Positions 1 through 9,357 of a stretch of DNA of 44,285 bases are shown one piece after another. Every line of letters begins with the position of its first letter. Positions within the stretch are counted from its first letter, which is position 1. The stretch is from Pseudomonas sp. GM21 (GTDB taxonomy: Bacteria; Pseudomonadota; Gammaproteobacteria; Pseudomonadales; Pseudomonadaceae): positions 1 through 44,285 of the forward strand of contig NZ_AKJS01000097.1 of NCBI RefSeq assembly GCF_000282215.1, written 5' to 3'. A program made the position numbers and the translations under genes. The notes under the pieces were generated by a model. It did not search any database. It was not told the origin of the DNA and was given only the letters and a program-made list of their open reading frames with translations.

Positions 1-300
1 CAACTACCTTGAAAAACGCCGTCCTGAGCTTAGAAAAGCGACTGTTGGTCGGATAAATATGGGTCCGGATTTTGTGAGGCTGTCTGTTTTTTGACGTTTT
101 TAGAGGTCTTTAAAAACAATAGGATGCGGTGCAAATTCTTGTATTGTTGTAATGATGATTGTTTGTTGACGGTAAGACCTAAGTCTGATATTCGAGCGCC
201 CGGAGCCTGGGACGCATGACGGGTGACCGGTGTCATCCCATGTTTCCTGCTATTAATGAATGATCGGTCATTCGAGTGCTAATCCTTTCGGGAGCGCGTC
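1..300. other. Upstream region of the response regulator, no gene seen
   Basis: No convincing coding sequence. The stretch is A+T-richer than its surroundings and ends in the leader of the response regulator gene. The only structured item is a 16-bp inverted repeat at 258-273, listed separately. A reverse-strand open frame at 30-236 has no family resemblance and no good ribosome binding site. Confidence 0.5.
258..273. promoter_or_regulatory. Inverted repeat, possible operator of the response regulator gene
   Basis: Perfect inverted repeat GAATGA-TCGG-TCATTC ending 27 bp before the ATG at 301. Size and position suit a dimeric repressor or activator site. Which protein binds is not known; the arms resemble TetR-type half sites only loosely. 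Confidence 0.35.
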
Positions 301-999
301 ATGAATCCGTTCATTCGTATCTGCATCGTCGACGACCATCCGTTGTTGCGTGAGGGCGTTGCCAACATATTGAGAAGACGGCCGGATCTTCAGGTCATGG
401 AGCAGGGCGCCAGTGCGCAAGATGCCAGGGATATAGCCCAGAGGGTGCGTCCGGATGTGATGCTGATGGACGTCAATATGCCGGGTGATGTTTTCGCCGC
501 GGTGCGGTTCATTTCCACTGAGTTGTCGAATGTGAAGGTGCTGATGCTGACAGTTTCAGAGTCCGAAAATGATGCCTTTTTGGCGCTGGAGGCCGGCGCG
601 CTCGGGTATGTGTTGAAGGGTGTCAGCGGACGGGAACTGGTCATGGCAATCAGGTTAGTTGCCAAGGGGCAGACGTATATCACCCCCGATTTTGTCAACA
701 AACTGCTGAGTAACTTCAAGAAACACGAAACGCAGATTCATACGTTTGATCTGACCTTGCGCGAGGAGCAGGTTATTTATGAAGTTTCAAAGGGACTGAC
801 CAATAGGGAGGTTGCGTCAAAGCTGTTGATTAGCGAAAAAACCGTCAAGCACTACATGACCTGTGTGATGCAGAAACTGCACGCCCGAAATCGTGTCGAA
901 GCGGTCACGGCCCTACGGCATTACAGGGAGCGCGAAGCGCTCGGGCGATTTCACATCACCGCAGGGAAAACACCAATTGATGCCCGGTGCCGCTTCTGA
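301..999 (+). CDS. NarL/LuxR-family two-component response regulator
   Basis: Phosphorylation-controlled transcription factor of 232 residues. The N-terminal receiver domain (about 5-120) has the acidic pair D11/D12, phospho-acceptor D57 in the MLMDVNMPG segment, the conserved Thr in LMLTVSES and the Lys in YVLKG. A LuxR-type helix-turn-helix lies at about 152-205, with LTNREVASKLLISEKTVKHY as its core. The ATG at 301 follows GGGAG at seven bases. The gene ends exactly where the convergent histidine kinase gene ends, with no bases between the two stops, which suggests they are cognate partners although oppositely oriented. The likely target is the RTX peroxidase gene beyond the kinase, but that is inferred from position only. 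Confidence 0.9.
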   Translation: MNPFIRICIVDDHPLLREGVANILRRRPDLQVMEQGASAQDARDIAQRVRPDVMLMDVNMPGDVFAAVRFISTELSNVKVLMLTVSESENDAFLALEAGALGYVLKGVSGRELVMAIRLVAKGQTYITPDFVNKLLSNFKKHETQIHTFDLTLREEQVIYEVSKGLTNREVASKLLISEKTVKHYMTCVMQKLHARNRVEAVTALRHYREREALGRFHITAGKTPIDARCRF

Positions 1000-2490
1000 T
1001 TAAAGTTTGAACTGGGCATTGACCGACGTTCCTGAGGTTTGAGAGTCGATACTGAACAACCCGCCCAGAGACTCAACGCGATAACGCAAACCGGCGAGCC
1101 CCAATCGGGTTCTGCCGGATGTATCGAGTTGCATGGCGTCCGCCGCCATACCCGGACCACTATCCCTGACGCTAATATTTAATACGTGATCAATGTATTG
1201 CGCCTGGATGACCTGACCTTCGCCGTTAGCATGACGGAAAGCGTTGTTGAGGGTTTCTTGCACGAAGCGGTACAAACAAAGTTTGAGCGGCAGCGGCGTG
1301 GCCTCTGGTAGCGGCCCCAGATTTAAGGTGACCCTGGTGCCGGTGCGTTGCTCGTGCCGTTGCGCCACCAGATGCAAATCTTCCTCCAGGCTCAAGTCGT
1401 TAATTTCCGGAAGTGCCAGGCCTCGGGATAATTCGCGGACCTCACGCAATGCGTCGGTGGCGGCACCACGAATGATTTCCAGTGCCTCCTGATCGACAGC
1501 CGAGCCGTTTTCGGTCAACTCGTCGAGCCAGATCAGAATCAAGGTCAATAACTGCGCCGGTCCATCGTGCAGGTCTGCACCAATGCGCCGCAAGTTGAGT
1601 TCGTTGACCCGGGAAAACTCCTGGGTCGCCGTCGCCATCTTGCGCTGTAGTTCGGCATTGCTGATGTGCAAACGGGTTTGCTCCTGCAGCCGTAAGTGCA
1701 GTGCCACTTGTTGGCGCTGGATAATTTTTTCACCGCGTCGCACGATGAAGAATAGCAGCGTCAGCATTGCCAGCGTCGCGGCGCCGACAACCTCCCAAAC
1801 CTGCTGTCGGACACGATTGATCTCGCGCTCCAGACGATCGGCCTTTTCATAAAATTCGCCCACCGCAATGACTTTCCTGGTGCTGAAATCCCGCAGGGGC
1901 GCGTAGATCTCATAGAGCGGAACGTTTAGATTGCGCTCGAACTCGTTCTCATCTTCGCTCAACTCTTCAAGGTCGGTGACCACTTTGCCCTTAAGCGCCT
2001 CGGTGATCTCGTTGATTGGGAATTTGCGGTTGGTGATGGCTTTATTCGTGCTGTAGACCACCGTGCCATCCGCTCGCCAGATCTTGATCGAGACAATGTG
2101 CTGATTCAGCGCACGACTTTCCATGAGGCGGTCCAGGGACTGGACACTTGCTGTCGAGAGGCTGTTGTCCCGGCTCATCTCCTGCACATAGGGCTCCAGA
2201 AACGCTTCCATGTAGTGGGCGCCTGCTTCTGCAGCGCTCTGTACTGCGGCACTTTCTATTCGTTCGCTCACCAGCTTGCCAACAGAGAACATGGTCAGTC
2301 CCAGGATCACCGTAGCGGCAATGACAAACTGGGTCGTGTGACTCAGCTTGCGCGCCCGACCCTTGATCCGGGTGCGCCAGATTCCATTGCGAACCTCCTC
2401 GCAAACAGGAGAGGCTGGTTCGACCAAAGTCTCAGCCTTATCCGCGATAGAAGTCTCATTTTTTGATTCGACTTTTGCATCTTTTGCCAT
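1000..2490 (-). CDS. Membrane sensor histidine kinase (HisKA_3 / NarX-DegS type)
   Basis: Sensor kinase of 496 residues in the inner membrane. Transmembrane segments at about 55-75 and 232-250 flank a periplasmic sensor region of about 155 residues. After a coiled linker comes the dimerisation/phospho-acceptor helix RRIGADLHDGPAQLL, with His308 as phosphorylation site, then an HATPase_c domain with the N-box ETLNNAFRHA and the glycine boxes DSGPGM and GLAGL. This class partners with NarL-type regulators, matching the convergent gene at 301-999. I chose the ATG at 2490 because a GGGA-like site precedes it; an in-frame start at 2592 would run into the peroxidase gene. Only 73 bp separate it from the divergent peroxidase gene, so the two probably share a control region. 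The signal sensed is unknown. Confidence 0.88.
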   Translation of the reverse strand: MAKDAKVESKNETSIADKAETLVEPASPVCEEVRNGIWRTRIKGRARKLSHTTQFVIAATVILGLTMFSVGKLVSERIESAAVQSAAEAGAHYMEAFLEPYVQEMSRDNSLSTASVQSLDRLMESRALNQHIVSIKIWRADGTVVYSTNKAITNRKFPINEITEALKGKVVTDLEELSEDENEFERNLNVPLYEIYAPLRDFSTRKVIAVGEFYEKADRLEREINRVRQQVWEVVGAATLAMLTLLFFIVRRGEKIIQRQQVALHLRLQEQTRLHISNAELQRKMATATQEFSRVNELNLRRIGADLHDGPAQLLTLILIWLDELTENGSAVDQEALEIIRGAATDALREVRELSRGLALPEINDLSLEEDLHLVAQRHEQRTGTRVTLNLGPLPEATPLPLKLCLYRFVQETLNNAFRHANGEGQVIQAQYIDHVLNISVRDSGPGMAADAMQLDTSGRTRLGLAGLRYRVESLGGLFSIDSQTSGTSVNAQFKL

Positions 2491-2563
2491 TGGCTTGGTT
2501 CCCTGATCATCGTGATAAGTCGCTTGGAAAACCCAGCAACTCAGCGGATATCTGGAGACTGAC

Positions 2564-5500
2564 ATGTATGAGCTAAAACGCTTCACACTCAATCAAAAAG
2601 ACATTTCGTTTCTTGATCAGCAGGTTACGTTTCCCACCATTCATGTCGTGGGTTATAGCGCCGCCGGTGATCCTCTTTACGGCTACAGCGGTTCGGACGG
2701 CAATGTCCATGTGCTCGGTATTCTCGGCAGTTTCAACCCCCTGGATATTCCGGTCGGCGAAACCCGCTGGTACAACGGCGCACGGGACCCGATCGGCTTG
2801 CGCGACGTTTCCGGCCACTTCAATAACCTGACCCAGGACGGACAGAGCTGGGGCAGTTTTGGTCAGAATTTCATTCGCCTGACCCACTCGGACTACACGC
2901 ACTACGTTCATCAGAATCTGGCTAACGGCGCATTGGCCGGACCGGGCGTTCCCGCTGGTGTCACGCCCATGGCTGACAGTAGTTCACTGTATAGCGATCC
3001 GACAGCTTCGCTAGTGGACTACACCCCCCGGATGATCAGCCAGACCATTGTCAGTGGCGGGGTAACTTTTGCTACCGATGCCAATGGGCACATCCAGCAT
3101 ACCGCCACGGGCGTAGCGATCGTTACTGATCCGGGGATTCTTGGCACCATTGGCGAGGTGGATACCACCTCACCGGATTCCGGCCAGTACTACACTCGCA
3201 ACCAGAACACCGTCAGCGGTGACCCGTCGACGACCGGCTGGTTCACCTTGTTCGGGCAGTTCTTTGACCATGGGCTGGACTTCATCAACAAACCCAATCA
3301 GAACGCGACGATCACCATTCCTCTGGCGCCGGATGATCCGCTGTATGGCTCCATCGGCCCGGACGGGCAGCCGGTTTACTCGATCAAAGTGCATCGGGCT
3401 TCGGTCAGTGAAATGGACGGTCAAGGCCAGGCGCAATACGTCAACCTTGACTCGCCCTACATCGATCAGAATCAGACTTACGGCTCCAATGAGACTGTGA
3501 CTCAATTGCTGCGCCAGTGGGTGGCGGACCCGAATCACCCCGGCCAGTTCATCGCGGGTGCTGCGCTATTTGACGGCACCACCTTGAGCGACGAAGCCGC
3601 CTGGACCCTCAACGGTGTTCTGACCCACCAGACGTTGCCGACCCTGAGCGAATTGCGCGCGCATGTGCTGGCCACCGGTCGCGACGATCTGACTTGGGAC
3701 GACATTGCGAACTTCCGCGTGCGGGATGCCCACGGCCATGTACTGGATGCCGACCCTGGGACCGCCGGCATTCAAGCGGTGTACACCCGCGAAGCGATCC
3801 TGCTGGACATGAACCCGCACTTTGATGATGTGCATATCGATCAAGCGAAGCTGATGTCGCTGGATGCGCACATCACCAGCATCACCTTCGACTCGAACAA
3901 CCCTTATGGAATGGTCATCAACTATGACAATTCGGGGCCGAAAAACCTGTTCAGCTTCGTCAACTTTTCCGACTTCTCCATCAGCGCGGCTCCCGGCAGT
4001 GCCGATTTTGCGGTGGCCAACGAGTTGCTGCTGCAATCGGTGGGCGATCACTACATTGCCGGTGATGGTCGGGTGAACGAAAACTTCGGCCTCACCGCCA
4101 TTCACCACGTCTTCCATGAAGACCACAACGTGCAGCTGATCAACCTGCAGAACGAGGTGCTGGGGCAGACAGACGTCAACGTGCGACACAACTGGCAAGT
4201 CCAGGTGAGCAACGGCAGCGGCGGTTTTTACACCGATGCCAACGGCAATTTCACACTGGCCGATGGCGTCACCGTGTCCTGGGATCAGGACAAACTGTTC
4301 TACGCCGCCAAGTTGACCGTGGAAATGGAATACCAGCACGTTGCGATCGACCAATACGCGCGTTTGATCACCCCGGATTTGCCAGAGTTTGTGACCTATG
4401 ACTCGGGCATTAACACCAATATTTCGCTGGAGTATGGCCAGGCCGCGTTTCGTTTCGGCCACTCGCAACTGCGCGAAACCATCGATGCCCTGGAAAAAAA
4501 TGCCAGTGGTGGCTACGACCTGACCGGTGCAATCACTCACTACGCGCTGGAGCAGGCTTTTCTCAACCCCGGCGGTTTTGCCGAGGTGGGGCCGACAGCC
4601 ATTGCCCTGGGCATGACCCGGCAGATCAGCAACGAAATCGACGAATTCGTGACCCCGGCCCTGCAACAAGGCTTGCTCGGTCAACCGCTGGACCTGGCGA
4701 CCATCAACCTGGCTCGTGGTCGCGACTTGGGCCTGCCTACACTGAACCAGGCGCGTCAGCAGATTCACGATGCGCTCATCGAGGAGAGGGCATCACCGGC
4801 AGGCGCGCAGCATCACACGAACCTGATCGTGGATGGCTTGACGCCCTATACCAGTTGGAGTGACTTCGCCAACAACATGATTCACCCCGAGTCACTGGTG
4901 AACTTCATCGCTGCCTATTCATTTGATGGTGACGTGGCCCATGCCCAGGCCATCATCGATGCCGATACCTCAGGTGTTACCACCAACTATGCCGGTGGCA
5001 GCGTCACGGCTGAAGAGGCGGCCTATTTCCTTTCCGGTGCGGCAGATGCCAACGGCAATCATGTGGCCGGTTTCGACGGCTACAACGCGATTGATCTGTG
5101 GATCGGAGGCCTCGCGGAAAAACACGTCTACACCGGGCAACTGGGCACCACCTTCAACGCTATCTTCGAGGATCAGATGGAACGGTTGATGGATGGCGAC
5201 CGTTTCTATTACCTGTTCCGCCTCGACCTCGGCTTGCCGGCGATGACCAACCTCAACGAACAGGTAGTGACCGAGCAATTCAAGGACATCATTGAACGCA
5301 CCACCGATGCCCGGCACCTGGCCGGTGATGTATTCGGTTACGCCGACAGCTACATCGAACTGAGCAACACCGACTCCGGCGCCAGTGCGACGGTGTACAA
5401 GAGCGAGCACAAATACGGCACTCTGATTGCGGCGAACCATGTCGGCGTTTACTCAACCGGTGGCGCGGGCGGGATTGGCGGTAACGGCTTGCTGGTCAGC

Positions 5501-8500
5501 CTGACCAATGCGGAAACGCATACCGCTCAAACCTATATCCGTGACTACCGTCCGGACCAGGGCGAGAACCCTGATGGAACCGCGGCAGTGGGCTACAACT
5601 CTCACGAAGTATTGTCTGGCACCGACTACAACGACTGGCTAGACGCCGGCGATGGCGACGATACGATCTATGGCGAAGGTGGCGATGACATCCTCGATGG
5701 CAAGGCCGGTGCCGACCATATCTATGGCGGTGACGGCAACGATGTAATCTACGGCGGTGATATCGAAGACTTCCTCGATGGCGGGGAAGGGGACGACACC
5801 ATCTATGCCGGGACCAGCGCAGGTGCCCTCGATGTGGTGATTGGCGGTAACGGTAACGATCACCTCTACGGTGAAGCCGGGATCGACGAGTTGTACGGTG
5901 GCGCTGGCAATGACTACATCGATGCAGGCGGCGACACTGATCTAGTGCATGCCGGTGACGGTAACGACGAGATCTACGGTGGCGACGGCCCGGACACTCT
6001 GTTTGGTGAGGACGGCGATGACATCATTTCCGGCGGTTCCACGGGTGACCAGGAGTTTGGAGGTGTCGGTGACGACATTCTGTTGCCTGGCCTGGGTGGC
6101 GCTCCGGGTCAAGGTGACGGTGATGAAGCCCTCGGTGACGTGGGCTTCGACATCGCGGCCTTCAGCGATGTGAACATTGCCCTGGATGCGGCGGCAGACC
6201 TGAACAATCAGAATATCGTGGCGGCGCCGGGCACCGCTGTGCTGTTCCAGCCGTTCAACGCCTTGCTGGCAGACATTGAGGGTTTGATCGGTTCACGCTT
6301 CAGCGATAGCCGTCCAAACACGACGACTCCGGCCAGCCCTCTGGCGGGTCTGATCGGTAATGCCACGGAAAACTGGTTGATAGGCGGCAGTGGCGATGAT
6401 GTTTCCCAAGGTAATGGCGGAAATGACGTAATCGTCGGTGACTCGATCAAACTCGCCGATCTGAATCACTTGCTCGCCAGTCAGGGGTTCGCTCAGCACT
6501 TTGTTGGCCTGCAAGCAACCCGTCCGGACTTCATTATAGGTGACAACCACGCAGCCCCAGGCACGGCCGACGGCGCAGCCGATGAAGCGCTGTACAGTGG
6601 CAATTTTGCCAACTACAGCATCACCAAGTTCACCGATACCCGCCCCGGAGGCGAGTTGATCACAGCGTTCAAAGTGGTGGATTTGCGGGTCGGGGTGGCG
6701 AATGTCGATGGCACCGATATCGTGACTGGCATTGAAAAACTGCGCTTCGCCGACCGCACAGTCAACCTGAACATCAACAACAGTCTGCCAACCGGCAATG
6801 CGGTACTGTCGGGTTTTGCCACTGCGCCGACCCCACCTGGCCGTCCGGTGCCGGCTCAATACCGGTTGACCGCCAATATCTCGACCATACAGGATGCCGA
6901 CGGCTTGCCTGGGCCAAGCGGGTTCACCTTCCAGTGGCAAGCACTGGTGGGCGCGGCCTGGATCAGTATTGGCGGGGCGAATGCTTCGACCTTTGCGCCC
7001 ACCTCGACGCAATTCGGCCAGCAGCTACGGGTCATCACCACTTACACCGACAACAACGGCACAGTGGAACAACTGACGTCCGCCCCTTCGGAAGCGGTAG
7101 GGCGCTTCATCGAAGGCACCAATTTCTTCGGCAACACGCTCAATGGCACCAGCTATCAGGACATCCTGATGGGCTACTCGGGCAATGACGTCCTCAACGG
7201 CGGACTGGGCTCCGACTTACTGGACGGCGGCAGTGGTAACGACACGATGCGGGGTAACGCCGGCAACGACACTTACAGGGTGGATGCCAATGGCGATGCG
7301 GTTCAGGAAAATCTGAACGAAGGCACCGACACGGTCATGTCCTCGGTCAGCTACACCTTGGGTGCCAACGTCGAGAACCTGACATTGCTGGGGACGAACA
7401 ACAGTAACGGCGCGGGTAACGGGCTGGACAACGTCATCCATGGCAATAGCGGTAACAACCAACTTAGCGGCGTGGCCGGCAACGACACCGTCTTTGGTGA
7501 GGCAGGCAACGATACGCTGCTGGCATCGCTGAACGACGGCAACGACCACTATGACGGCGGCACCGGCACTGACACCTATGACTTATCGGCCACATCGGCG
7601 TCGGCCACGGTCGATTTGCTTGACGGCACGTCAACCAGCACCCAGACCGGCAATGACGCCCTGACCGGCATCGAGAACGTCACCGGCAGTTCTGGCGACG
7701 ATCACATCCAGGGCGACGGCGTCAGCAACCTGTTACAAGGCCAGGGCGGCAACGACTGGATGGACGGTGGCAGCGGTGACGACATCCTGGTAGGTGGGCA
7801 AGGCCTGGACAGCCTGTTTGGTGGTCTTGGCAACGACACCTTCCGGGCGTCGGTCAATGATGGCAATGACAGCTACGACGGTGGTGGCGATACCGATACC
7901 TACGACCTGTCGGGGACCACGGCCAACGCCACGGTCAACCTGTCTACTGGCTTGGCGAGCAGTTCGCAAACCGGTAATGACACCTTGAGCGGCATCGAGA
8001 ATGTCCTCGGCAGCAGCGGCACCAACAGCTTGACCGGCGATAACGCCAACAATGCCCTGACCGGGCAAGGCGGCATCGACACCCTCAGCGGTGGAGGCGG
8101 CGCGGATACGCTGACTGGCAATGGCAATCGCGACATTTTGACCGGTGGGGCGGGGGCGGACATCTTTATGTTCAGCGCATTGAACGACTCCGGTACTTCG
8201 ACCGCAAGCCGCGATGTAATCACCGACTTTGCGCAGGGAGCTGACCACATCGATCTATCGCTGATCGATGCCCGGACCTCCGGCGCAGGTTCTGCCGGTA
8301 ATCAGGACTTTGCCTTCCTCGGCGAGTGGAATGGCGTCGGCACTGAGTTCAGTAACCAAGCGCAATTGAAGTTCCACTTCGCCAATGTCGGCGGGGTTGA
8401 TCACACGTATGTGGAGGGCAATGTCAACAGTGGTAATGGCGCCGATTTTCAAATTGATCTGGTCGGGCATGTCGCCCTGACAGCGAGCGATTTTGTCGGC

Positions 8501-8509
8501 GTGGTATAG
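2564..8509 (+). CDS. Large RTX-type animal haem peroxidase, secreted
   Basis: Protein of 1981 residues combining an animal-type haem peroxidase domain with calcium-binding RTX repeats. Peroxidase hallmarks are the distal-His segment FGQFFDHGLDF (H236), the catalytic-Arg segment GDGRVNENFGLT (R503) and the proximal-His segment AFRFGHSQL (H633). GGxGxD nonapeptides occur at about 1024-1190, 1267-1290 and 1520-1870. An Ig-like insert lies at about 1425-1510 (FTFQWQ...LRVITTYTDNNG). The C-terminus has a serralysin-like VITDFAQGADHIDLS segment and ends in DFVGVV, as expected for type I secretion without an N-terminal signal peptide. No type I exporter genes are in the window. The ATG at 2564 follows GGAG by six bases. 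It resembles P. putida PehA, a known RTX animal-type peroxidase. Likely role: extracellular peroxidase or surface defence. Confidence 0.9.
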   Translation: MYELKRFTLNQKDISFLDQQVTFPTIHVVGYSAAGDPLYGYSGSDGNVHVLGILGSFNPLDIPVGETRWYNGARDPIGLRDVSGHFNNLTQDGQSWGSFGQNFIRLTHSDYTHYVHQNLANGALAGPGVPAGVTPMADSSSLYSDPTASLVDYTPRMISQTIVSGGVTFATDANGHIQHTATGVAIVTDPGILGTIGEVDTTSPDSGQYYTRNQNTVSGDPSTTGWFTLFGQFFDHGLDFINKPNQNATITIPLAPDDPLYGSIGPDGQPVYSIKVHRASVSEMDGQGQAQYVNLDSPYIDQNQTYGSNETVTQLLRQWVADPNHPGQFIAGAALFDGTTLSDEAAWTLNGVLTHQTLPTLSELRAHVLATGRDDLTWDDIANFRVRDAHGHVLDADPGTAGIQAVYTREAILLDMNPHFDDVHIDQAKLMSLDAHITSITFDSNNPYGMVINYDNSGPKNLFSFVNFSDFSISAAPGSADFAVANELLLQSVGDHYIAGDGRVNENFGLTAIHHVFHEDHNVQLINLQNEVLGQTDVNVRHNWQVQVSNGSGGFYTDANGNFTLADGVTVSWDQDKLFYAAKLTVEMEYQHVAIDQYARLITPDLPEFVTYDSGINTNISLEYGQAAFRFGHSQLRETIDALEKNASGGYDLTGAITHYALEQAFLNPGGFAEVGPTAIALGMTRQISNEIDEFVTPALQQGLLGQPLDLATINLARGRDLGLPTLNQARQQIHDALIEERASPAGAQHHTNLIVDGLTPYTSWSDFANNMIHPESLVNFIAAYSFDGDVAHAQAIIDADTSGVTTNYAGGSVTAEEAAYFLSGAADANGNHVAGFDGYNAIDLWIGGLAEKHVYTGQLGTTFNAIFEDQMERLMDGDRFYYLFRLDLGLPAMTNLNEQVVTEQFKDIIERTTDARHLAGDVFGYADSYIELSNTDSGASATVYKSEHKYGTLIAANHVGVYSTGGAGGIGGNGLLVSLTNAETHTAQTYIRDYRPDQGENPDGTAAVGYNSHEVLSGTDYNDWLDAGDGDDTIYGEGGDDILDGKAGADHIYGGDGNDVIYGGDIEDFLDGGEGDDTIYAGTSAGALDVVIGGNGNDHLYGEAGIDELYGGAGNDYIDAGGDTDLVHAGDGNDEIYGGDGPDTLFGEDGDDIISGGSTGDQEFGGVGDDILLPGLGGAPGQGDGDEALGDVGFDIAAFSDVNIALDAAADLNNQNIVAAPGTAVLFQPFNALLADIEGLIGSRFSDSRPNTTTPASPLAGLIGNATENWLIGGSGDDVSQGNGGNDVIVGDSIKLADLNHLLASQGFAQHFVGLQATRPDFIIGDNHAAPGTADGAADEALYSGNFANYSITKFTDTRPGGELITAFKVVDLRVGVANVDGTDIVTGIEKLRFADRTVNLNINNSLPTGNAVLSGFATAPTPPGRPVPAQYRLTANISTIQDADGLPGPSGFTFQWQALVGAAWISIGGANASTFAPTSTQFGQQLRVITTYTDNNGTVEQLTSAPSEAVGRFIEGTNFFGNTLNGTSYQDILMGYSGNDVLNGGLGSDLLDGGSGNDTMRGNAGNDTYRVDANGDAVQENLNEGTDTVMSSVSYTLGANVENLTLLGTNNSNGAGNGLDNVIHGNSGNNQLSGVAGNDTVFGEAGNDTLLASLNDGNDHYDGGTGTDTYDLSATSASATVDLLDGTSTSTQTGNDALTGIENVTGSSGDDHIQGDGVSNLLQGQGGNDWMDGGSGDDILVGGQGLDSLFGGLGNDTFRASVNDGNDSYDGGGDTDTYDLSGTTANATVNLSTGLASSSQTGNDTLSGIENVLGSSGTNSLTGDNANNALTGQGGIDTLSGGGGADTLTGNGNRDILTGGAGADIFMFSALNDSGTSTASRDVITDFAQGADHIDLSLIDARTSGAGSAGNQDFAFLGEWNGVGTEFSNQAQLKFHFANVGGVDHTYVEGNVNSGNGADFQIDLVGHVALTASDFVGVV

Positions 8510-8520
8510 GGCTTTAAACC

Positions 8521-8555
8521 AAAAACGGCGCCCTTTGAATCAGGGCGTCGTTTTT
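8521..8555 (+). terminator. Rho-independent terminator of the RTX peroxidase gene
   Basis: Hairpin with arms ACGGCGCCCT and AGGGCGTCGT followed by a T run, starting 12 bp after the stop codon at 8509. The A run on the other side could also make it work in reverse. Confidence 0.8.
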
Positions 8556-8655
8556 ACTATGGAGGTTCGAGCTAGAAGGTTGCTTAGCAACTCGAAATTG
8601 CATGCCGGCCCAATCATGAGAGCAAGGGTACAGCGGTGCGTCATCAAGGCGTCCC

Positions 8656-8886
8656 CTAAGCAGGGAATTCAGCTATCCAGTGCCTGGCAATTTCTTCTCG
8701 CCGGCAGATCCACGCCGAGCCGTGGCCTTGCACGTAATCGATAAAGCGCGCCAACGCCATCGCGCGCGCTGGGTGGCCGCTGATCCGGCCGTGCAGGCCG
8801 ACGCTCATCATCTTCGGATGTTGCGCGCCATCTTGCCACAGCAAGTCGAAGGCATCCTTGATGTGAGTGCCGAAGTGATCGCCGCC
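8656..8886 (-). pseudogene. C-terminal fragment of a polysaccharide deacetylase / PuuE-type allantoinase family gene
   Basis: An open reading frame of about 76 codons without a start of its own. Its translation begins GDHFGTHIKDAFDLLW, continues KMMSVGLHGRISGHPARAM and ends ARHWIAEFPA at a stop. To me this is the C-terminal end of the cytosolic polysaccharide deacetylase/allantoinase (PuuE) family, which is normally around 300 residues. The upstream three quarters, including the metal-binding catalytic motifs, are absent. The homology stops exactly at the stop codon of the neighbouring gene (8887-8889), so a deletion or insertion junction lies at about 8887. A short internal ATG exists at 8844, but a functional protein is unlikely. 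Confidence 0.65.
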
Positions 8887-9357
8887 TCAATTCTTCTCCG
8901 GCATGGCAGAAGAGTGATGACTAGTAATCAACCACTGCTTTCCGTCCCACTTATAGGTGTATGTGTAGCGAGCTTTGACTTGAGCACCCGTAGTTCCAAA
9001 GGTGAACGTATAGAGTCCTGCGTCAACCGCAGAGTTACAACCAATCTCTATTGTCCTTGAGTTGATCACGCCTTGGGGCTTGTTTTCCAGGAAGTGTTGG
9101 AAGTAGTCCTCCTTCTCGGCCGGGGTTAGTCTCGGTTTGTTCGACACGGTGGGAAGAAGGACCGAGTGCTCGGCATAGTTGGCGACAACCTGGTGTGGGT
9201 CACCGGTTTGCAGCGAGCGATTCCATCGGTCAAACAAGGCCGAGATTTCTTGCTCATTGGTTGCCTTGCAAGTTTCCGTGTGCGTACCCGATTGGGCTGA
9301 GGCACAACTTGAAATAACGACAGCAAGGGCAGTTGACAGGACAGTTACGGTTCGCAT
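8887..9357 (-). CDS. Secreted SgcJ/EcaC-family NTF2-like protein
   Basis: Small exported protein of 156 residues. An N-terminal hydrophobic segment ends in VVISSCASAQ, which could be a lipobox (ISSC) or an ordinary ASA-Q cleavage site. The mature part starts with the ISALFDRWNRSLQTGDPHQV segment and continues with VANYAEHSVLLPTVSN, TPAEKEDYFQHFL and TYTYKWDGKQWLITSHHSS. This is the cone-shaped NTF2-like fold annotated as SgcJ/EcaC oxidoreductase or CaMKII association-like domain. No catalytic activity can be assigned. The ATG at 9357 follows GGGAG by eight bases. Its stop abuts a truncated deacetylase, so the gene may have arrived at a rearrangement junction. It stands alone, with 200 bp of non-coding DNA upstream. 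Confidence 0.75.
   Translation of the reverse strand: MRTVTVLSTALAVVISSCASAQSGTHTETCKATNEQEISALFDRWNRSLQTGDPHQVVANYAEHSVLLPTVSNKPRLTPAEKEDYFQHFLENKPQGVINSRTIEIGCNSAVDAGLYTFTFGTTGAQVKARYTYTYKWDGKQWLITSHHSSAMPEKN

Noticed and set aside
30..236. Reverse-strand open frame of 68 residues at the window start
   Set aside because: Low complexity, no family and no ribosome site; treated as non-coding.
3566..4768. A 400-residue open frame on the reverse strand inside the RTX peroxidase
   Set aside because: It is an antisense shadow of high-GC coding sequence, without a ribosome site or family motif, and the forward frame shows clear peroxidase motifs.
5632..8160. Short direct repeats that could be taken for a CRISPR or satellite array
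   Set aside because: They are in-frame RTX nonapeptide codons of the peroxidase, with varying sequence and no spacers.
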